Position numbers and translations under genes: made by a program. A stretch of DNA of 64,000 nucleotides from Heliocidaris tuberculata (taxonomy: Eukaryota > Echinodermata > Echinoidea > Camarodonta > Echinometridae), in assembly GCA_025618425.1 (NCBI GenBank), contig CM046851.1, positions 5,890,561 to 5,954,560 on the forward strand, written 5' to 3'. The notes under the pieces are model-generated. The model was given only the letters and a program-made list of their open reading frames with translations. It did no database searches and was not told the origin of the DNA. Shown here in pieces: positions 11,704 through 23,302 of the stretch. Position 1 is the first letter of the stretch; every line of letters starts with the position of its first letter.

Positions 11704-12300
11704 GTGACCAGGCACCACAAAACCACCAAAAAGTCGCCAGATATGAATTTTTAGTCAAAGTCTGATTCTGAAAGAGGAGTTCTCAGCTTTAAAATGATAT
11801 ATAACTCATTAGCACTGGATATTCCTAACTCACTGTACAAAGAGTAGAATGCACAGTCCATCAGAATGTTACTTCTGAGAAAAAAGGGAGAAAAAAGGGT
11901 TTAAAGTTTGCAGTCTATTGAAGAACTCTTACTTGCTAGGTCTTGTGCTAAGGTGACAAAAGGAGGATAAGAACTCAATAGAAATTTCTATGAAGGGATT
12001 ATCAGATTGTCCTAAAGATTGGCATACTAATTAGGCACATCCTGCTCATCATAGTAAACAAGTGTCATTACAAGAACTTACTCTGTTCAAAGTTATGGGA
12101 GATCAAAATGAGACAGGTATTCAGGGTCATAAAAAGAAAAGTAACAAAATCCAGAGAAGGGTCAAAAATACCACGGTGCCACCAAATTTTTAGATTACTT
12201 AGAAAACAGTATACTCTTTCGAAATACCTTAAACTAAAATTTGACCATGCCGACCAAAAACGCCCTCTTACTGAAAATCACACAGTGCGACCCTGGTCAC
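11704..12300. mobile_element. Inverted-repeat element with GTGACCAGG ends
   Basis: It starts GTGACCAGGCACCACAAAAC and ends with the inverse of GTGACCAGGGTCGCACTGTG. Both ends are flanked by AAAT (11700-11703 and 12301-12304), possibly a 4 bp duplication. A related GTGACTCTCCACCACAAAAC stretch occurs at about 6856-6876, inside another element. No transposase frame; a 66-codon frame at 12,108-12,308 shows no recognisable motif. The class is unassigned. Confidence 0.5.
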
Positions 12301-12398
12301 AAATATAAATTTAGGCACTTTGAAAGATGAAAAATCAGATAGTTGAAACCAAGAAAACAGTGGATAACAGTTTATTGGCTATGCATTAACGTATACCA

Positions 12399-12737
12399 CA
12401 GGAGCGTAGCCAGGGGGCGGTGGAGGCGGTCGCGCCCCCCCCCCCCGCCAAAAAAACAAACAACAACAACAACAACAACAACAACAGAAAAAACGCCAAC
12501 TAAAAAAAGGGAAGAAAAGAAAAAGCGAGAGCGGAAAAGTGGGAGGAAGTGAGAAATAAAAAGCCTAAAAAGGTGCTACGAGCCGTTATCCTTTTTTTTC
12601 AAATTTGATCAAACGTCAGAAACTCCCCCTCCCTGCACCCACCCACCTGGGGAGCACGCTTCGCCAGCTCATCAGCAATTTCCCACGCTTCGCGTGCTCA
12701 CAACCGCCCCCCTAAAATTAAATCCTAGCTCCGCGGT
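12399..12737. mobile_element. Degraded hAT-like MITE
   Basis: The left end CAGGAGCGTAGCCAGGGGGC is typical of the CAGNGGCGTAG family. The right side (CCTAGCTCCGCGG near 12,724-12,736) is a decayed inverse. A C-run at 12,436-12,446 and an AAC microsatellite (12,462-12,486) lie inside. No clear 8 bp duplication is left, so the right limit is approximate. Confidence 0.4.
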
Positions 12738-12865
12738 TGGCAACCACCAAAGTGGAAGCAAGTATTTTCTCGCTGTTTCTTTTTCTTTATTTCTTTTTTG
12801 TAAGAAAGCTGTAAGGGGATGGAGAACGATCGACATGACATCCTATACCCCCGCCCCCCTCCTCC

Positions 12866-12893
12866 ACAACAATAACAACAACAACAACAACAA
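12866..12893. repeat. AAC microsatellite
   Basis: Short ACA/CAA triplet run in an AT-rich context. Confidence 0.85.
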
Positions 12894-13360
12894 TTCGAAT
12901 TTATGTTTTCAAGTTGTTAGTAAAGTGTTGCTCACTGGCAAATTTGTATTATCAAGAACGTTTTTGTTTCTTGCTTTGTTTATAAAACCCGACGCCCCTC
13001 CTACAAGGTCCTTGCAGAGAAATATGACAAGGACGACAAACAAAGGAGATAGTCTGAAATAAACAAATGAGAAATACACTGGACGTATTAATGAAAGCTT
13101 AATGAAAGCTAAAACAGACAGAAATGAGAAGCTATGATGCCAACACTGGTTATGGCACTGACTCTATCTTTCAACAACAAACGTCTGAAGGTTTCACAGA
13201 TAGCAAAAACATGAAATAAAATAAAGAAAGACAGGGGCAAAAGGATTAATTGCGTTTCACTTAGCGGCATATCTGTTTCCGTCAAACAATACAGAGATTT
13301 TGCTGCATGCTCTTGCTTTTCAAACGTCCTTGCTCGTATACGTTTCTTGTATTGAATCGT
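12894..13360. other. AT-rich spacer
   Basis: No gene recognised. A tandem AATGAAAGCTT pair lies at about 13,090-13,110. Confidence 0.5.
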
Positions 13361-13364
13361 TTAA

Positions 13365-13504
13365 CTCATAGCCCCCTATTGTCGACCACTGTCACTTCCG
13401 GGTTCTCGCTTCTGTCGACGATCGTCGACAGAAATCACGTACAAAAGATATAGCCTTTGAAATAATCCAGCAGCCATGGGTATCATAATGCACATGGCAA
13501 AGAG
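13365..13504. mobile_element. Candidate TTAA-flanked mini-element with a perfect palindrome
   Basis: TTAA lies on both sides (13,361-13,364 and 13,505-13,508). The ends CTCATAGCC and, inverted, CTCTTTGCC match at 7 of 9 positions. They resemble the CTCTTTCAGTGC end of the TTAA element at 43,925. The centre holds a 24 bp perfect palindrome with two GTCGAC sites. At 140 bp it would be a very small piggyBac-type MITE. Because the ends are short, a chance arrangement is possible. Confidence 0.4.
13410..13433. repeat. 24 bp perfect palindrome
   Basis: The half TTCTGTCGACGA is followed immediately by its exact reverse complement, with no spacer. It contains two GTCGAC hexamers around a central CGATCG. 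Confidence 0.95.
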
Positions 13505-13564
13505 TTAATATCACATGAATGTTTCGACTTAGAAGCAGACCAATTTTGGATTAATGAGGGGTGG

Positions 13565-13859
13565 TGGTGGTGTATACGATGGGGGGGGGGGGGCGTGCCC
13601 TTACCGATCAAAGAGCGAAATATTAAAACAGAACAAAGAATGATGGAGAGAAAGGGAGAGAAACAAAATGGAAACTAGAAAACAACATAAGGAGAAGTAC
13701 TCCTTGCACACTCTCAATTAATATACGATTTTCTTTCTTCCTTTCCTTTTTTCCGCATGTCATTCAGTGAGTAAGACACCTGCCCCCCCCCCCCCGAACC
13801 CTTGACACAAGTGCCCCCCCCCCCCTCCCCTTAATGGCTGGACACGCGCTATGTCACTG
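13565..13859. mobile_element. Candidate hAT-like MITE with G/C tracts
   Basis: Read inverted, the right end is CAGTGACATAGCGCGTGTCC followed by AGCCATTAAGGG and a G-tract. This closely resembles the left part of the element at 59,813 (GTCCAGCCACTTAAGGG). The left end TGGTGGTGTATACGATGGGG is a weaker match and the flanking 8-mers are G-rich and inconclusive. Tracts of 12 G or C occur at 13,581, 13,784 and 13,815. No coding capacity. Confidence 0.45.
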
Positions 13860-13913
13860 GGGGATGTTTCATCTCATTATGAAATTTGGTTTACCCTATC
13901 ACCATGATCACTT

Positions 13914-13918
13914 TCTTT

Positions 13919-13959
<41 letters not shown>
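13914..13959. repeat. CT microsatellite
   Basis: About 20 CT units, followed shortly by a G-run (about 12 G) at 13,981. Confidence 0.95.
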
Positions 13960-13962
<3 letters not shown>

Positions 13963-14521
13963 TTTTATCACTTATTTGGAGGGGGGGGGGGGTTCACCTC
14001 TCCTTCCCATATAGCTACACCTCTCACCCGAATGCATCTTTCTCCCTGGCTTTACATCTAGTACAATCTAGTGCAGGATAAGAGCGGAAAACTTTGTCAT
14101 TCTATACCGGATACCATCCGGGTACACGCTCAGGAAATCTTAACCGTGGGTCGTAAGTTGAAGGCCTTTCATTCGCTGGCATCCATTTCAAGTCAAATGG
14201 CTTACACAATGCTTTTATCAGAGTTTCAGCATATATCATTCGCTTTTTGAAATATTTCCGCGTTCCCTCTTTTCAAGATTGCCTTGTTTTGTTTTCTGTA
14301 TACGTAATTTATACTGTAATATCAAAATAATATTGAGATTTATAATGTTGATGATGTTTCTTTTCTTTTTCTTTTTTTCTGTCTTTCTTTAGCATTAATT
14401 TTGTCAATCTCCTAGTTTTGGGGGCATTTTTTTAGCCTGTCTGATAATTTATTTTTCTTGTCCCCTTTTTAAACCCTTTCTCTCTCCGCTCTTTGGCCCA
14501 CTTTCCCTGTTTCCTATTTCA

Positions 14522-14524
<3 letters not shown>
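13960..14524. other. Pyrimidine-rich spacer
   Basis: No gene recognised. The stretch is T/C-rich towards the next CT tract. Confidence 0.5.

Positions 14525-14568
<44 letters not shown>
14525..14568. repeat. CT microsatellite
   Basis: About 22 CT units. The long Ser/Leu-rich open frame across it is only this repeat translated. Confidence 0.95.
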
Positions 14569-14573
<5 letters not shown>

Positions 14574-15635
14574 AGGCATCTCATTCTCCTGTTGTGTTTC
14601 CTTACACTTCCACATCTCCTAAATTGCACAATTAAAATACTCTATATAGCTCTCCCTCCCCATCTCTCTCTCAGTCTATCTCCCTCAGTTGCTACTGTCT
14701 GCTTCCACCTGTCTGTCTGCAGTCTGCAACCAATCCACTCAATTTTATTTCTCAATAATGAGAAATTGTTATATTATAGCTGTAATGAAAGTGACAAAAC
14801 CATCCAATACTATTCAAGTTCTTTGATATGCGATTTTGATTACTGCGACAAAATAATGTTATTTATATACTCATATTGTTGTATCATGCATTGCTGCTGC
14901 TCGTTCCCACAGTTTTTAAAGACTATTATAAATCTTATTATTCTTTGGAGCCTATAACTCACAAGCGTAGCTTTATCCTTAGTCTCCTTAATATTTCACT
15001 TTGTTCTAGCCCAGTCCTTTCAATTAATACTGCATGCAAACGTATAAATATGAGGTACTCACCTGCTTTTATTTTCTCTGACAATATATTTCATGTTTGT
15101 TTCTACCATTCATCTTGTTTTAACCATTTATCTTGTTTGTACCAATATATTGTTGTACCATTTATACTGTAAAATCACTGCAAATGTTAAATACGAAACA
15201 ATAAACTGAAAGTGAAAACATCGCTTTCTACAATTATTTTGTTCTCCCTACTCCACTTAAGCCCCCTGTCAGGCAGATTTGATCTTTATATTATCTAGGT
15301 CTCTAACTACGTTTGCTAATAGCTCGAAAGGCATTAACTCATATCATTTCACGTAGAGTTAAGGTCCTTCTTGTTCTCAACAGACGACTAGTGGAGCAGA
15401 TTATGGGTAACAATTGGGAAATTCCCTTCCTTAAAGCTGAGCTGTCATTTTCAGTAACGATTGATAATGTTTCTGAATATGGCACGTACTTGCCCTCGAG
15501 ATGACTTCGATAAAATACTCTTTATGATTTCATTTTTTTTTTTCAGAGAAAAGGAAGTATCTTTCCTGTTTCCTTTCAAGCCTCAAGAAGATTTTCGATG
15601 CTCGACTGAAATCGGCATACTTAAATTTCATCTTG
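14569..15635. other. Spacer, possibly LINE 3' sequence near 15,000-15,220
   Basis: No gene recognised. At 15,200 the text AATAAACTGAAAGTGAAAAC resembles the AATAAACTGAAACTG tails of LINE copies elsewhere in this window, but no coding remnant precedes it. Confidence 0.3.
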
Positions 15636-15849
15636 TAAGGGCAAGTCCAAGCTATTTTTTTTTTCTAATTCGATACCCATCACATTTGACATGTTTGATG
15701 ACTGAATCAAGCTGATAGCCCTCCTAAAGCTTGTATCAGACAACATGTCAAGTAGAATGATTATTTTACATCAATTTATGTCAACGATTTCGTAATGCCG
15801 TTCCAAAAATACTTGACAATGTATGAGATATACCATGGATTTGCCCTTA
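15636..15849. mobile_element. Palindromic MITE with TAAGGGCAARTCCA ends
   Basis: The left end TAAGGGCAAGTCCAAGCTA and the inverted right end TAAGGGCAAATCCATGGTA match at 15-16 of 19 positions. Inside, TTGACATGTTTGATGACTGA (from about 15,685) is mirrored by TTGACATGTT on the other strand near 15,750, so the element is palindromic at two levels. No clear target-site duplication. Non-coding. Confidence 0.5.
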
Positions 15850-17546
15850 TTGTCTAATGACAATACAAAGGCAATAATGCATCCAATATTTGAAACAACA
15901 TAATTTCTGATACGCCAATTAAAGCAAAGACTTGGGTTTCATTAATATATTGGAAGCTGAACAAAAGGAACTTTCACGAGCAAAAATTAAGGACATGACA
16001 TTTCTTGTCTTTCCAGCGATTATTTTTTACGAGCTTATATATTCTCGATAACAAATGAATGGTGCTCAGTGAACAGCTATGAGAAATCTAAATCACCACA
16101 TGTAAGATGTATGTGAAAAAATACATAAATGCAAACAACCTATTGGTAAAGTGGTAAAAAAGAACATGCTCGGCGGCTCGGGACTGTATCTGGTTTCAAC
16201 CCTATGCTCATTTTAGGTCGAGGGTATCCTGGCAACAAAAATGTAGGGGACACGTCTGTACATTATAGCTTCAACATCAAGTGACATTCTGGGGCGATCT
16301 TTTCGCAAAAAAAAAACAAAAAAACTAGGCGCATACTTGCATTGTCAATTACATCCTTCCTCTGACTATCTCATGCCCATGATACCTATCTCTTGGAAGA
16401 AGAGAGTCACTTAAAACTCAAGTGGGCAGCTTGTAAAGTCTTGCCGTCTTGACGTAGTCACTATATCGCGACTTATTATAGCTTTGTTTTTCATCTACCT
16501 AATTTGTATACAGTTTATATGTTGTTACCTGCAGCTTCCAATCGATATATACCTTAAATCCAAGATTTATTCGACCCTGAATTTTGTTTGTTTGTGTTGT
16601 GAAAGGTAACATATAAAGTAACCTCGTTTAGCCGAAAAGGACGTTTTACTATTTGAGTTTCCTTACGGTAATTACATAAAGAGAGAGAAAAAAAAATCAC
16701 ATCCACGTTATCTTCTTCTAATTTTAGCTCTTTTCGATTCTCACGAAGCGCTTCAGGGAGGAAAAGTGTACTTTAAGTCATTAGATATGTCACCCCCCCC
16801 CCCCCCCCCCACAATATAAGAAGAAACCCTTAAGCCTGACCATCTTGATTCCTGGTGATGTATAATGTGTTGGTAATTCATTCATTTATTACTCTTATAA
16901 TATAATACATATGTATTTTCTACCCTGTTTTCCCCGTTTAACCTTTCCTGAATGGTGATATTATTTTATTAGTCTATTATTCTCACATATTTTTATTTTC
17001 CTATCTATTTAATTAGTTAGATTTCGATGGCTTGCTGACATATGTTGAAGCCGTCACCCCAACCCCCACCGCTTGTAGGAACATGAAAAGATTACTGAAT
17101 TTCTGGATACACCACAGATACGCCATAGATGTGACCCAGTTCGTTGACACTAGTTTTATCCTTGTGATGTTAGCAGGAGATCTCTTCATTCTTCGCACGA
17201 GTCAAGCATTTTGTCATTCGACATGCGCCATAACAAAAGTCCGCGAGCCTGTCCCGAAAGTATCACCCTACTATACCCATAAAATATTTGAACCCTAGGT
17301 CACTATGTTTTCACTTACTCTTCGTCTTTAGTGTGACAGAAGAAAAGTTTCTAAGTCGGAATTTCATCCGATCTGTTACTATTACTATACATTACATACA
17401 TTACTAGTTACGAAAAACGAAAAACTGTCAACATACCGAAGGGAAGTGATTGTCATAACTCGTATAGTGCTGCACAAACAAAAAGAGCGGTTATCTTATC
17501 TCTTTAAATATAAATCTGTAAAACATTCTCACTCTCAGACCCATCT
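15850..17546. other. AT-rich spacer
   Basis: No gene recognised. A C-run of 18 lies at 16,793-16,810. An 88-codon frame at 17,032-17,298 has an antisense frame of similar length opposite it and no recognisable motif. Confidence 0.5.
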
Positions 17547-17596
<50 letters not shown>

Positions 17597-17663
17597 ACTA
17601 ACTATCTATCTATCTATCTCCCTCCCCCCCCCCCTCCCTCTCTCTCTTCTTCTTCTTCTTCTC
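17547..17663. repeat. Compound microsatellite (CT, ATCT, C-run, TTC)
   Basis: About 22 CT units, then ATCT units, a run of about 12 C, more CT and five TTC units. Purely low complexity. Confidence 0.95.
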
Positions 17664-17758
17664 TTTGGATAGATATATTTGCTCTTCCTTCCTTTTCTCT
17701 TTACATAGTCCAAACTCCGGCTTCCTTGGATCGAAAAACAACGAATCGATTCACTTGA

Positions 17759-17896
17759 GGGGAGCGTTTCATCAAGTGTCTTGTCAGTGATTTTTACTGA
17801 CAAATTTGCTCTCAGCCAATCAGATGCAAGGATTTCAGTAGCTTATAACAGTTGTCGGTAAAAATCACTGACAAAACACTTGATGAAACGCTCCCC
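17759..17896. mobile_element. 138 bp palindromic MITE
   Basis: The terminal inverted repeats are 45 bp (17,759-17,803 and 17,852-17,896) and differ at about two positions. They begin GGGGAGCGTTTCATCAAGTG. The 48 bp centre reads through CTCAGCCAATCAGATGCAAG. Because of the symmetry, both strands encode the same short peptide start, which is an artefact. No convincing duplication flanks it, so the class is unassigned. Confidence 0.75.
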
Positions 17897-19964
17897 AGAT
17901 CTGCTCAAATTTTGCTCGGACGCCATAGATCAAACCTCAGAGTTTCCGGACATCACGTTTCACTAACCCCTCTAAGCAATCTAAATTTTCCATGGTATTT
18001 GATAATTTGTATAATTATTTCATCGGAAGTATTTCCATCTGCAAAAGCTTGCACCCCTTCTTAGCGATCAACAATTATGTTAAAAGAACAAAAAATCAAA
18101 TATTGGTATGTTTCTAACCTTTGAAATACTTTGTGACAGTCAAAGGTTTCCTCTCTTTTGATAATTTCTCTTCTCCGTTTTGGACAAAGGAAGTGAATTC
18201 GTAATGATAGATGAAGTCTACGATACATGCCTAAACTTGTCGGAAAATGTAATCATCATTTTACTCCAATGTTCTGTAAACGATTGGTGACGTTTTTCTC
18301 GTAACGTCTTTTCGAATGTCAAAGCAACTTTAGGGGCGGTAATGTGTTTTGAAATTATTCCAACAGTTTATGGAAAGAAAGATTATAGGGATAGTACTAA
18401 TGGTATGGAATTTCTTTTAAACTTCCCAATTTATTATGATGGTAGCTATGTTTTATTGTTGGTTTTTTTTTTTGGTGTTTTTTTGTTTGTTTGTTTTTTG
18501 TTTGTTGTTGTTTTTTTATCTTGACCTTATGTCATTTACTAGAGCTATTGATGCCCTAGTCAAAATCTGTCACTTCCTTTTACTGGTCATGTTATATTCC
18601 TCCAATCGTTGGTATATATGGATATACATCAGTTAGAATCAATTTTTACGCAGAGAAGTGAAAAAAAAATATCCCCAAAATATCAAGACTAATAGAATCA
18701 TAATTAGGCTCTACAATATTAAGCTATGTAGTAATTGGTAATTTTATTGGGATTTTATAATAACTTCAGTTGTTAACATCAGTGTTACGACAATCATTGT
18801 CTATTTATTGATCAGTCATTATTTCTTCATAGACATGACATCTTAAACTTTTTTTTTTTAGTATTACTTGTGTATTCTTAAAATCATCACAGTCATACAT
18901 ATCCTAATCGTGACTCTATCGGTATTGTTTTATACAATTAGTTTACTACGCGAATGCTGAAGAAAATGGCTTGTAAATCTCAGGAGGAAAATAAACTACC
19001 TTGAATTACCTTTCGAATATTGCCTAACAATACCACGCATTGCGTTGAAAGTTTCCAATAACCTCCAGGAAACTCCGTTCATATATATAGGACAATAATC
19101 ATCGCCTCTGGGGTGAACACCTTTTCTTCCTTGAGAGAGTTCCTATTAACAACTACGTAAATCAACCCCTGTGCCAGGAGGAATCATGCATCATCATATT
19201 ATAACATTAAATCGCTGGGGAGAGGTTGATGATTGTGTTTATATCCTTGTCATGGTAACAAGGTCACCTGGTAACTATACCCCGAAGCATCAAGATCGGC
19301 ATACGTACAATTTGATAGGTTTATTATCACATCCTGGGGATTTGAAAGACTTTTCTACTGGCCTTTAAAATTCTAAGAAACCAAACCCCTATATTAGAAC
19401 GGAAGGAAATGGCATCTTCATAGTTCAAAATATCACATACATCAGTTCGTGTTTTGTTTACAGATATATAATTATTATATTTTATATATTTGATTATACT
19501 TCACAGATATAAGATATGTGATGTAGAGAGGCAAAAAAAAAAAAAAAAAAAACTAACTATAAAGCACATAAACTATACATTTCATTTGCTGCACGTTAAA
19601 AAATTATAATATTGTCAGTGGTTGATATTCAGTCAGGAAAAGAACCGTTTTTAGAGGACAAAATATAACCTCCGTTTTACTACTCGTATGCACTTGTCGC
19701 ATTACTGACTTTGCCGGTACCTGAACTTTCAACTACGCTGCTTGCTATAGCATGGACATGACAGCTTTTAGGTAAATGAATGTCAAAAAATCATAATTAT
19801 TGAAAATATGTCTACGATATGTAACTTCTAAATATTTAAGTCCGCGATGTGCGACATCGGTAGTTTTTTACCTTAGATGAAAACTTAATTTCTTTTCAAA
19901 CATTATGCATAACGAAAAAAAAACTATATAGGTCCAAATTTATTTTGATATAAACGCAGATTGC

Positions 19965-19967
<3 letters not shown>
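17897..19967. other. AT-rich spacer
   Basis: No gene recognised on either strand. T/G-rich interrupted runs lie at 18,460-18,520 and an A-run of about 19 at 19,534. Confidence 0.55.

Positions 19968-20019
<52 letters not shown>
19968..20019. repeat. AT microsatellite
   Basis: About 25 AT units. It is self-complementary and can extrude as a cruciform. Confidence 0.95.
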
Positions 20020-20020
<1 letters not shown>

Positions 20021-20870
20021 TTGTTTTAACTATCGTGTTTGGTTTCTCTATTTTTTTTTTTTAATTAGTACTTTCTCAAGGCAAACATTTTGGCCATCAC
20101 AGGTTCAATTGCTATATATAAACTTTCTGAACATGCTGAATGAGGTCAGTACTGTTGAGCTTCCTATTTCATTATGTTTATCTTTTCATTTTTTTGGGGG
20201 GGGGTACTTTTTTTCAATTAAGCTATATTTTTAGGGGAAAAATAAAAATACCAATTCATTACTCTTCGAAGTTTGTCAGCACACTCAAACGTCAATATTC
20301 AGTTTCAGTTTCCGATCAGTCTATTTTGAGATTTCATGTTTTCCGTAACAAATCTCCTGAGATAAGTTGTTGATTGAAAACTTTCCGGAGAGAGAGAGAG
20401 ATTAATAGGGAACACAACTCTAAAGTATGTTGGATAAATGTTTGTCAACTATGTTACGTATTCGCTGCAAAAAGAAATCATACTAAAAAAAAAAAAATCA
20501 AAACATGGCCCAAAATGGCAAAACTCTACATAATGTAGACCCTGGTTATGTCAGTGTTTAGTTTAATTACGTTTTGTAATTTGATTGGTTTAAATAAGCG
20601 TATCATTACACCTCTTTTTAATTTGCTGTCAAACCTTTAGGCCTAAAATTTCATTCACAATGTTATTAGATCTATTATGAGCTCGCTAAGTTAATAGCTT
20701 TCAACTACATTGTGACATAATGCTTATATAAAGTAAGCAACATCAGTACTGACTTATCTACCTCTGTATCATTGTCTTTTATAATTGACACTACTGACGG
20801 TGACGACATCTACGTCCAATATTTGCTCTTATATTATATGTAGGCCGAAAGTCAGACACCGGGAGGAGTG
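20020..20870. other. AT-rich spacer
   Basis: No gene recognised. A G-run of ten flanked by T-runs lies at 20,190-20,215. Confidence 0.55.
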
Positions 20871-21135
20871 AATAAGGTCGGAAGTGAAGAACGATAGAGA
20901 GGGGAGGAGAGAGGTAGATAACAACGAAAGAGGGAGAGGGGTGTAGAGAGAAAGAGAAAGAGAGGTGAGAAGAGAGAGAGAGAGAGAGGGGAGGGAGGGA
21001 GGAAGAGAGAGATATACTTGTGCTGTTGAAAGACATAGTTATGGAGATGAACACTGAGAGTAAAAGAGAAAGACAGAAGAAAGAGAGACAGACAGAAAGA
21101 GAGAGAGAAAGAGAGACAGGCAGACGCAGAGACAG
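20871..21135. repeat. Purine-rich GA region
   Basis: Imperfect GA/GAGAGA and GACA arrays on the plus strand. The Ser/Leu-rich antisense frames here are low-complexity translations. Confidence 0.85.
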
Positions 21136-21665
21136 AGACAGACGGAGATTTACAAACACACAGACAGATCCTTACAATATGTTCTCCGATTCGTAAGGGG
21201 GTACTAGTTGGCGCCCTTAAACTCCTTCCAAATCTAAATTTCATCCCGCTGTATACTTCTCTTAAATGCGCGATCAGTGTTGTTGAAAGCGATTAATTAA
21301 TTATAGCTGAAAATTGTAGACGTCCAACGCATTGGATGTCCATCTTCGATTCAATCACCAGACGCTCAAAACGTGCTTCTGCTTTCAAAAAACTACGCCG
21401 TTAGGACCTGCTTCAGCGGGTATCCTATCCCCTGCCGAGGGCGCAAGTCCGGGTTAGGATTCGCAATGTTTGGGAAAACTTAGATGATTGCCGGCTACTG
21501 GTTAATATCAGGTGAAAAGCATACATGTATATCGCTCCGTAATTGATTACTCAGAAAGAATGATAAATGTTAATGTTACAACGTGTTTAAGAATCAAAAA
21601 AGTAATAAGAGTTTTAATGTAATGATTGATAAATAAAAAGGACTTCTTGGTCTGATAGAGAATGG
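21136..21665. other. Unique segment, possibly decayed coding DNA
   Basis: From about 21,305 to 21,490 the composition is more codon-like than its surroundings. Two overlapping plus-strand frames stay open for 40-60 codons, but no motif is recognisable and neither frame spans the block. It could be an old transposon coding remnant. Low certainty. Confidence 0.2.
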
Positions 21666-21671
21666 TGAGAG

Positions 21672-21832
21672 ATGAGAGAGAGAGAGAGAGAGAGAAGAGA
21701 TAGTGAGAGAGAAGGGAGAGAGAGGGAGAGAAAGCGATATATAGAGGGTAGGGAAGGCAAAGGGAAAGAGAGAGTGAGAGAGAGAAAATGGGATGAGAGG
21801 AGGGAGGAGGAGAAAGAAAGATGGAGACAAAG
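21672..21832. repeat. GA-rich microsatellite region
   Basis: Imperfect GA repeat, with GGA and GAAA interruptions. Confidence 0.9.
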
Positions 21833-21844
21833 GGACAAGGATGG

Positions 21845-22066
21845 AATTACTGTGAAACAAAAAGCGTTAGCGACTTGAAACTTTCGCGAAATATAAATGA
21901 CAGCCTCTTTCACATCAAACACTTTCGCGAATTGCGAAATTCCAGTGTTTTCATGGTTGGTGCAGTTGTAATTCGAGAATTTCGCGGCACGAAACTTTCG
22001 CGAGTCTGAACCACTTTAGCGAAATTTAAGAAAATTAAAACCCGGCGAAAGTTTCTGGTTTTAGGG
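21845..22066. repeat. Repeat with clustered TTTCGCGAA palindromes
   Basis: The motif CTTTCGCGA or its close variants occurs at about 21,881, 21,922, 21,979 and 21,997. The block ends with the inverse-type text GGCGAAAGTTTCTGG. The arrangement suggests a dispersed palindromic repeat or MITE, with unclear ends. Confidence 0.45.
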
Positions 22067-22109
22067 TATGATGTATTAAAAAAACAAACAAACAAATACG
22101 ACAAGCACA

Positions 22110-22202
22110 AGAAAGAAAGCACAGTAGAAAGAGGAGGAGAGACACAAAGAGAGAAAGAGAGAGATAGAGAAAGAGAGAGAGACAGATGAGAGAGTGGGAG
22201 GG
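22110..22202. repeat. GA-rich low-complexity tract
   Basis: Imperfect GAGA/GAAAGA repeat on the plus strand. Confidence 0.85.
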
Positions 22203-22886
22203 AAAAATATAACCCGGAAAATACATGACAAAAAAACAAGGTTATCATGTTTCACTATGTAAATAGACATCACACATAAACGCCTGAGGAAAACAGACTG
22301 ACGTATTGAGGTTTTCTTTCGAAAGCGTGAAGTAGGAAAGCCAGAGTGGTACCATGTCGGTTCACATATTAGTAATGTCCCCTTTTAGCAAACATTTCTT
22401 GAGAAGGCACATAATTATTCAAGTTGTTGATAACCTAATAGTAAAAGATACATCCTTATCATCAATTATTAGCTTCTATCTTAGATATCAGAGAAGAAAA
22501 ATTGTAATTTCTCCCTCTGTAACAAAAAACAATTTCTACTAAGTTTTGTATATATCTTTGATTTTATATCCACATATAGACAAGAAATTTATTCATTTCA
22601 TCTTACATTACAATTGTCGATTTCTTTAAATTCTCAATACTATCACAAATCAACTACAATTGTGTTTAAGCATGCTATATTGAATGTGTTTGATTGCTTT
22701 GTATTAACGTTCTTAATCGCCATCATAATGTAGAGGGAAATAAAATTGTGTAAAGGGGAGAACTCGGAAACTCGATAAATTTCGTGGAAAGAGGAGAGTG
22801 CAAGGACTATTCACATATCAACAATTTGATAATGATAACGAAAAAAAAAAGAGAGTGTATATAGTGTATAAGTAGCTGGTCAGAGC
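22203..22886. other. AT-rich spacer
   Basis: No gene recognised. AGGGAAATAAAATTGTG at 22,733 could be a retroposon tail, without further support. Confidence 0.4.
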
Positions 22887-23120
22887 TCAACGATTATTAA
22901 CGATAAATCGTTCCCATATCGCTCTCCTTTTGTTTATGTGAAAAATGAACTGGAAATTGATTGGTGCTAACAATTGCTGATCATGCTGATTGTTTGGTAA
23001 TGCTAATAAGCCTCCCTAAACGATTCAGACCAGAGCGATAAAGATATATCGTTCCCAAATCGCTTCCCCTGTTGTTTATTTGGACAATAAACTGAAAAGG
23101 ATTTTATACCAGACCTAAAC
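22887..23120. repeat. Diverged direct repeat of about 145 bp
   Basis: The text ACGATAAATCGTTCCCATAT with CGCTCTCC and TTGTTTAT (from about 22,899) recurs as GATATATCGTTCCCAAATCG with CTTCCCC and TTGTTTAT (from about 23,043). Each copy has an ATCGTT hairpin. Old tandem duplication, non-coding. Confidence 0.5.
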
Positions 23121-23212
23121 GATGATCTTTGTGAGACGATGATGTTACTTCTTTCTCATGTAAGGTCAGGTCAGGTCAGAAGAAGTCATGCACTCTAAAA
23201 ACAATCTAGTCA

Positions 23213-23260
23213 AAACACGATAAAAACTACTTTCGAAAAATAAACTCAAGGGCAATTTCA
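23213..23260 (+). repeat. Left arm of a 38 bp identical inverted repeat
   Basis: The segment starting AAACACGATAAAAACTACTT is repeated in inverse orientation at 25,029-25,079. 38 consecutive bases are identical and the similarity continues about 10 bases further. The two arms bracket the LINE remnant. Confidence 0.9.
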
Positions 23261-23302
23261 AAGGCCTATTGTACTGCCCATAGAAATCTTGTTCGGATCT
23301 TG

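Noticed and set aside
14493..14957. 154-codon frame beginning with a Ser/Leu run
   Set aside because: It starts in a CT microsatellite and has no recognisable domain. Length is due to low complexity and AT-rich codons.
17606..18064. Two identical peptide starts on opposite strands
   Set aside because: They come from the 45 bp inverted ends of the MITE at 17,759-17,896.
21305..21490. Conserved coding exon
   Set aside because: Two frames are open but neither spans the block and no motif is recognisable.
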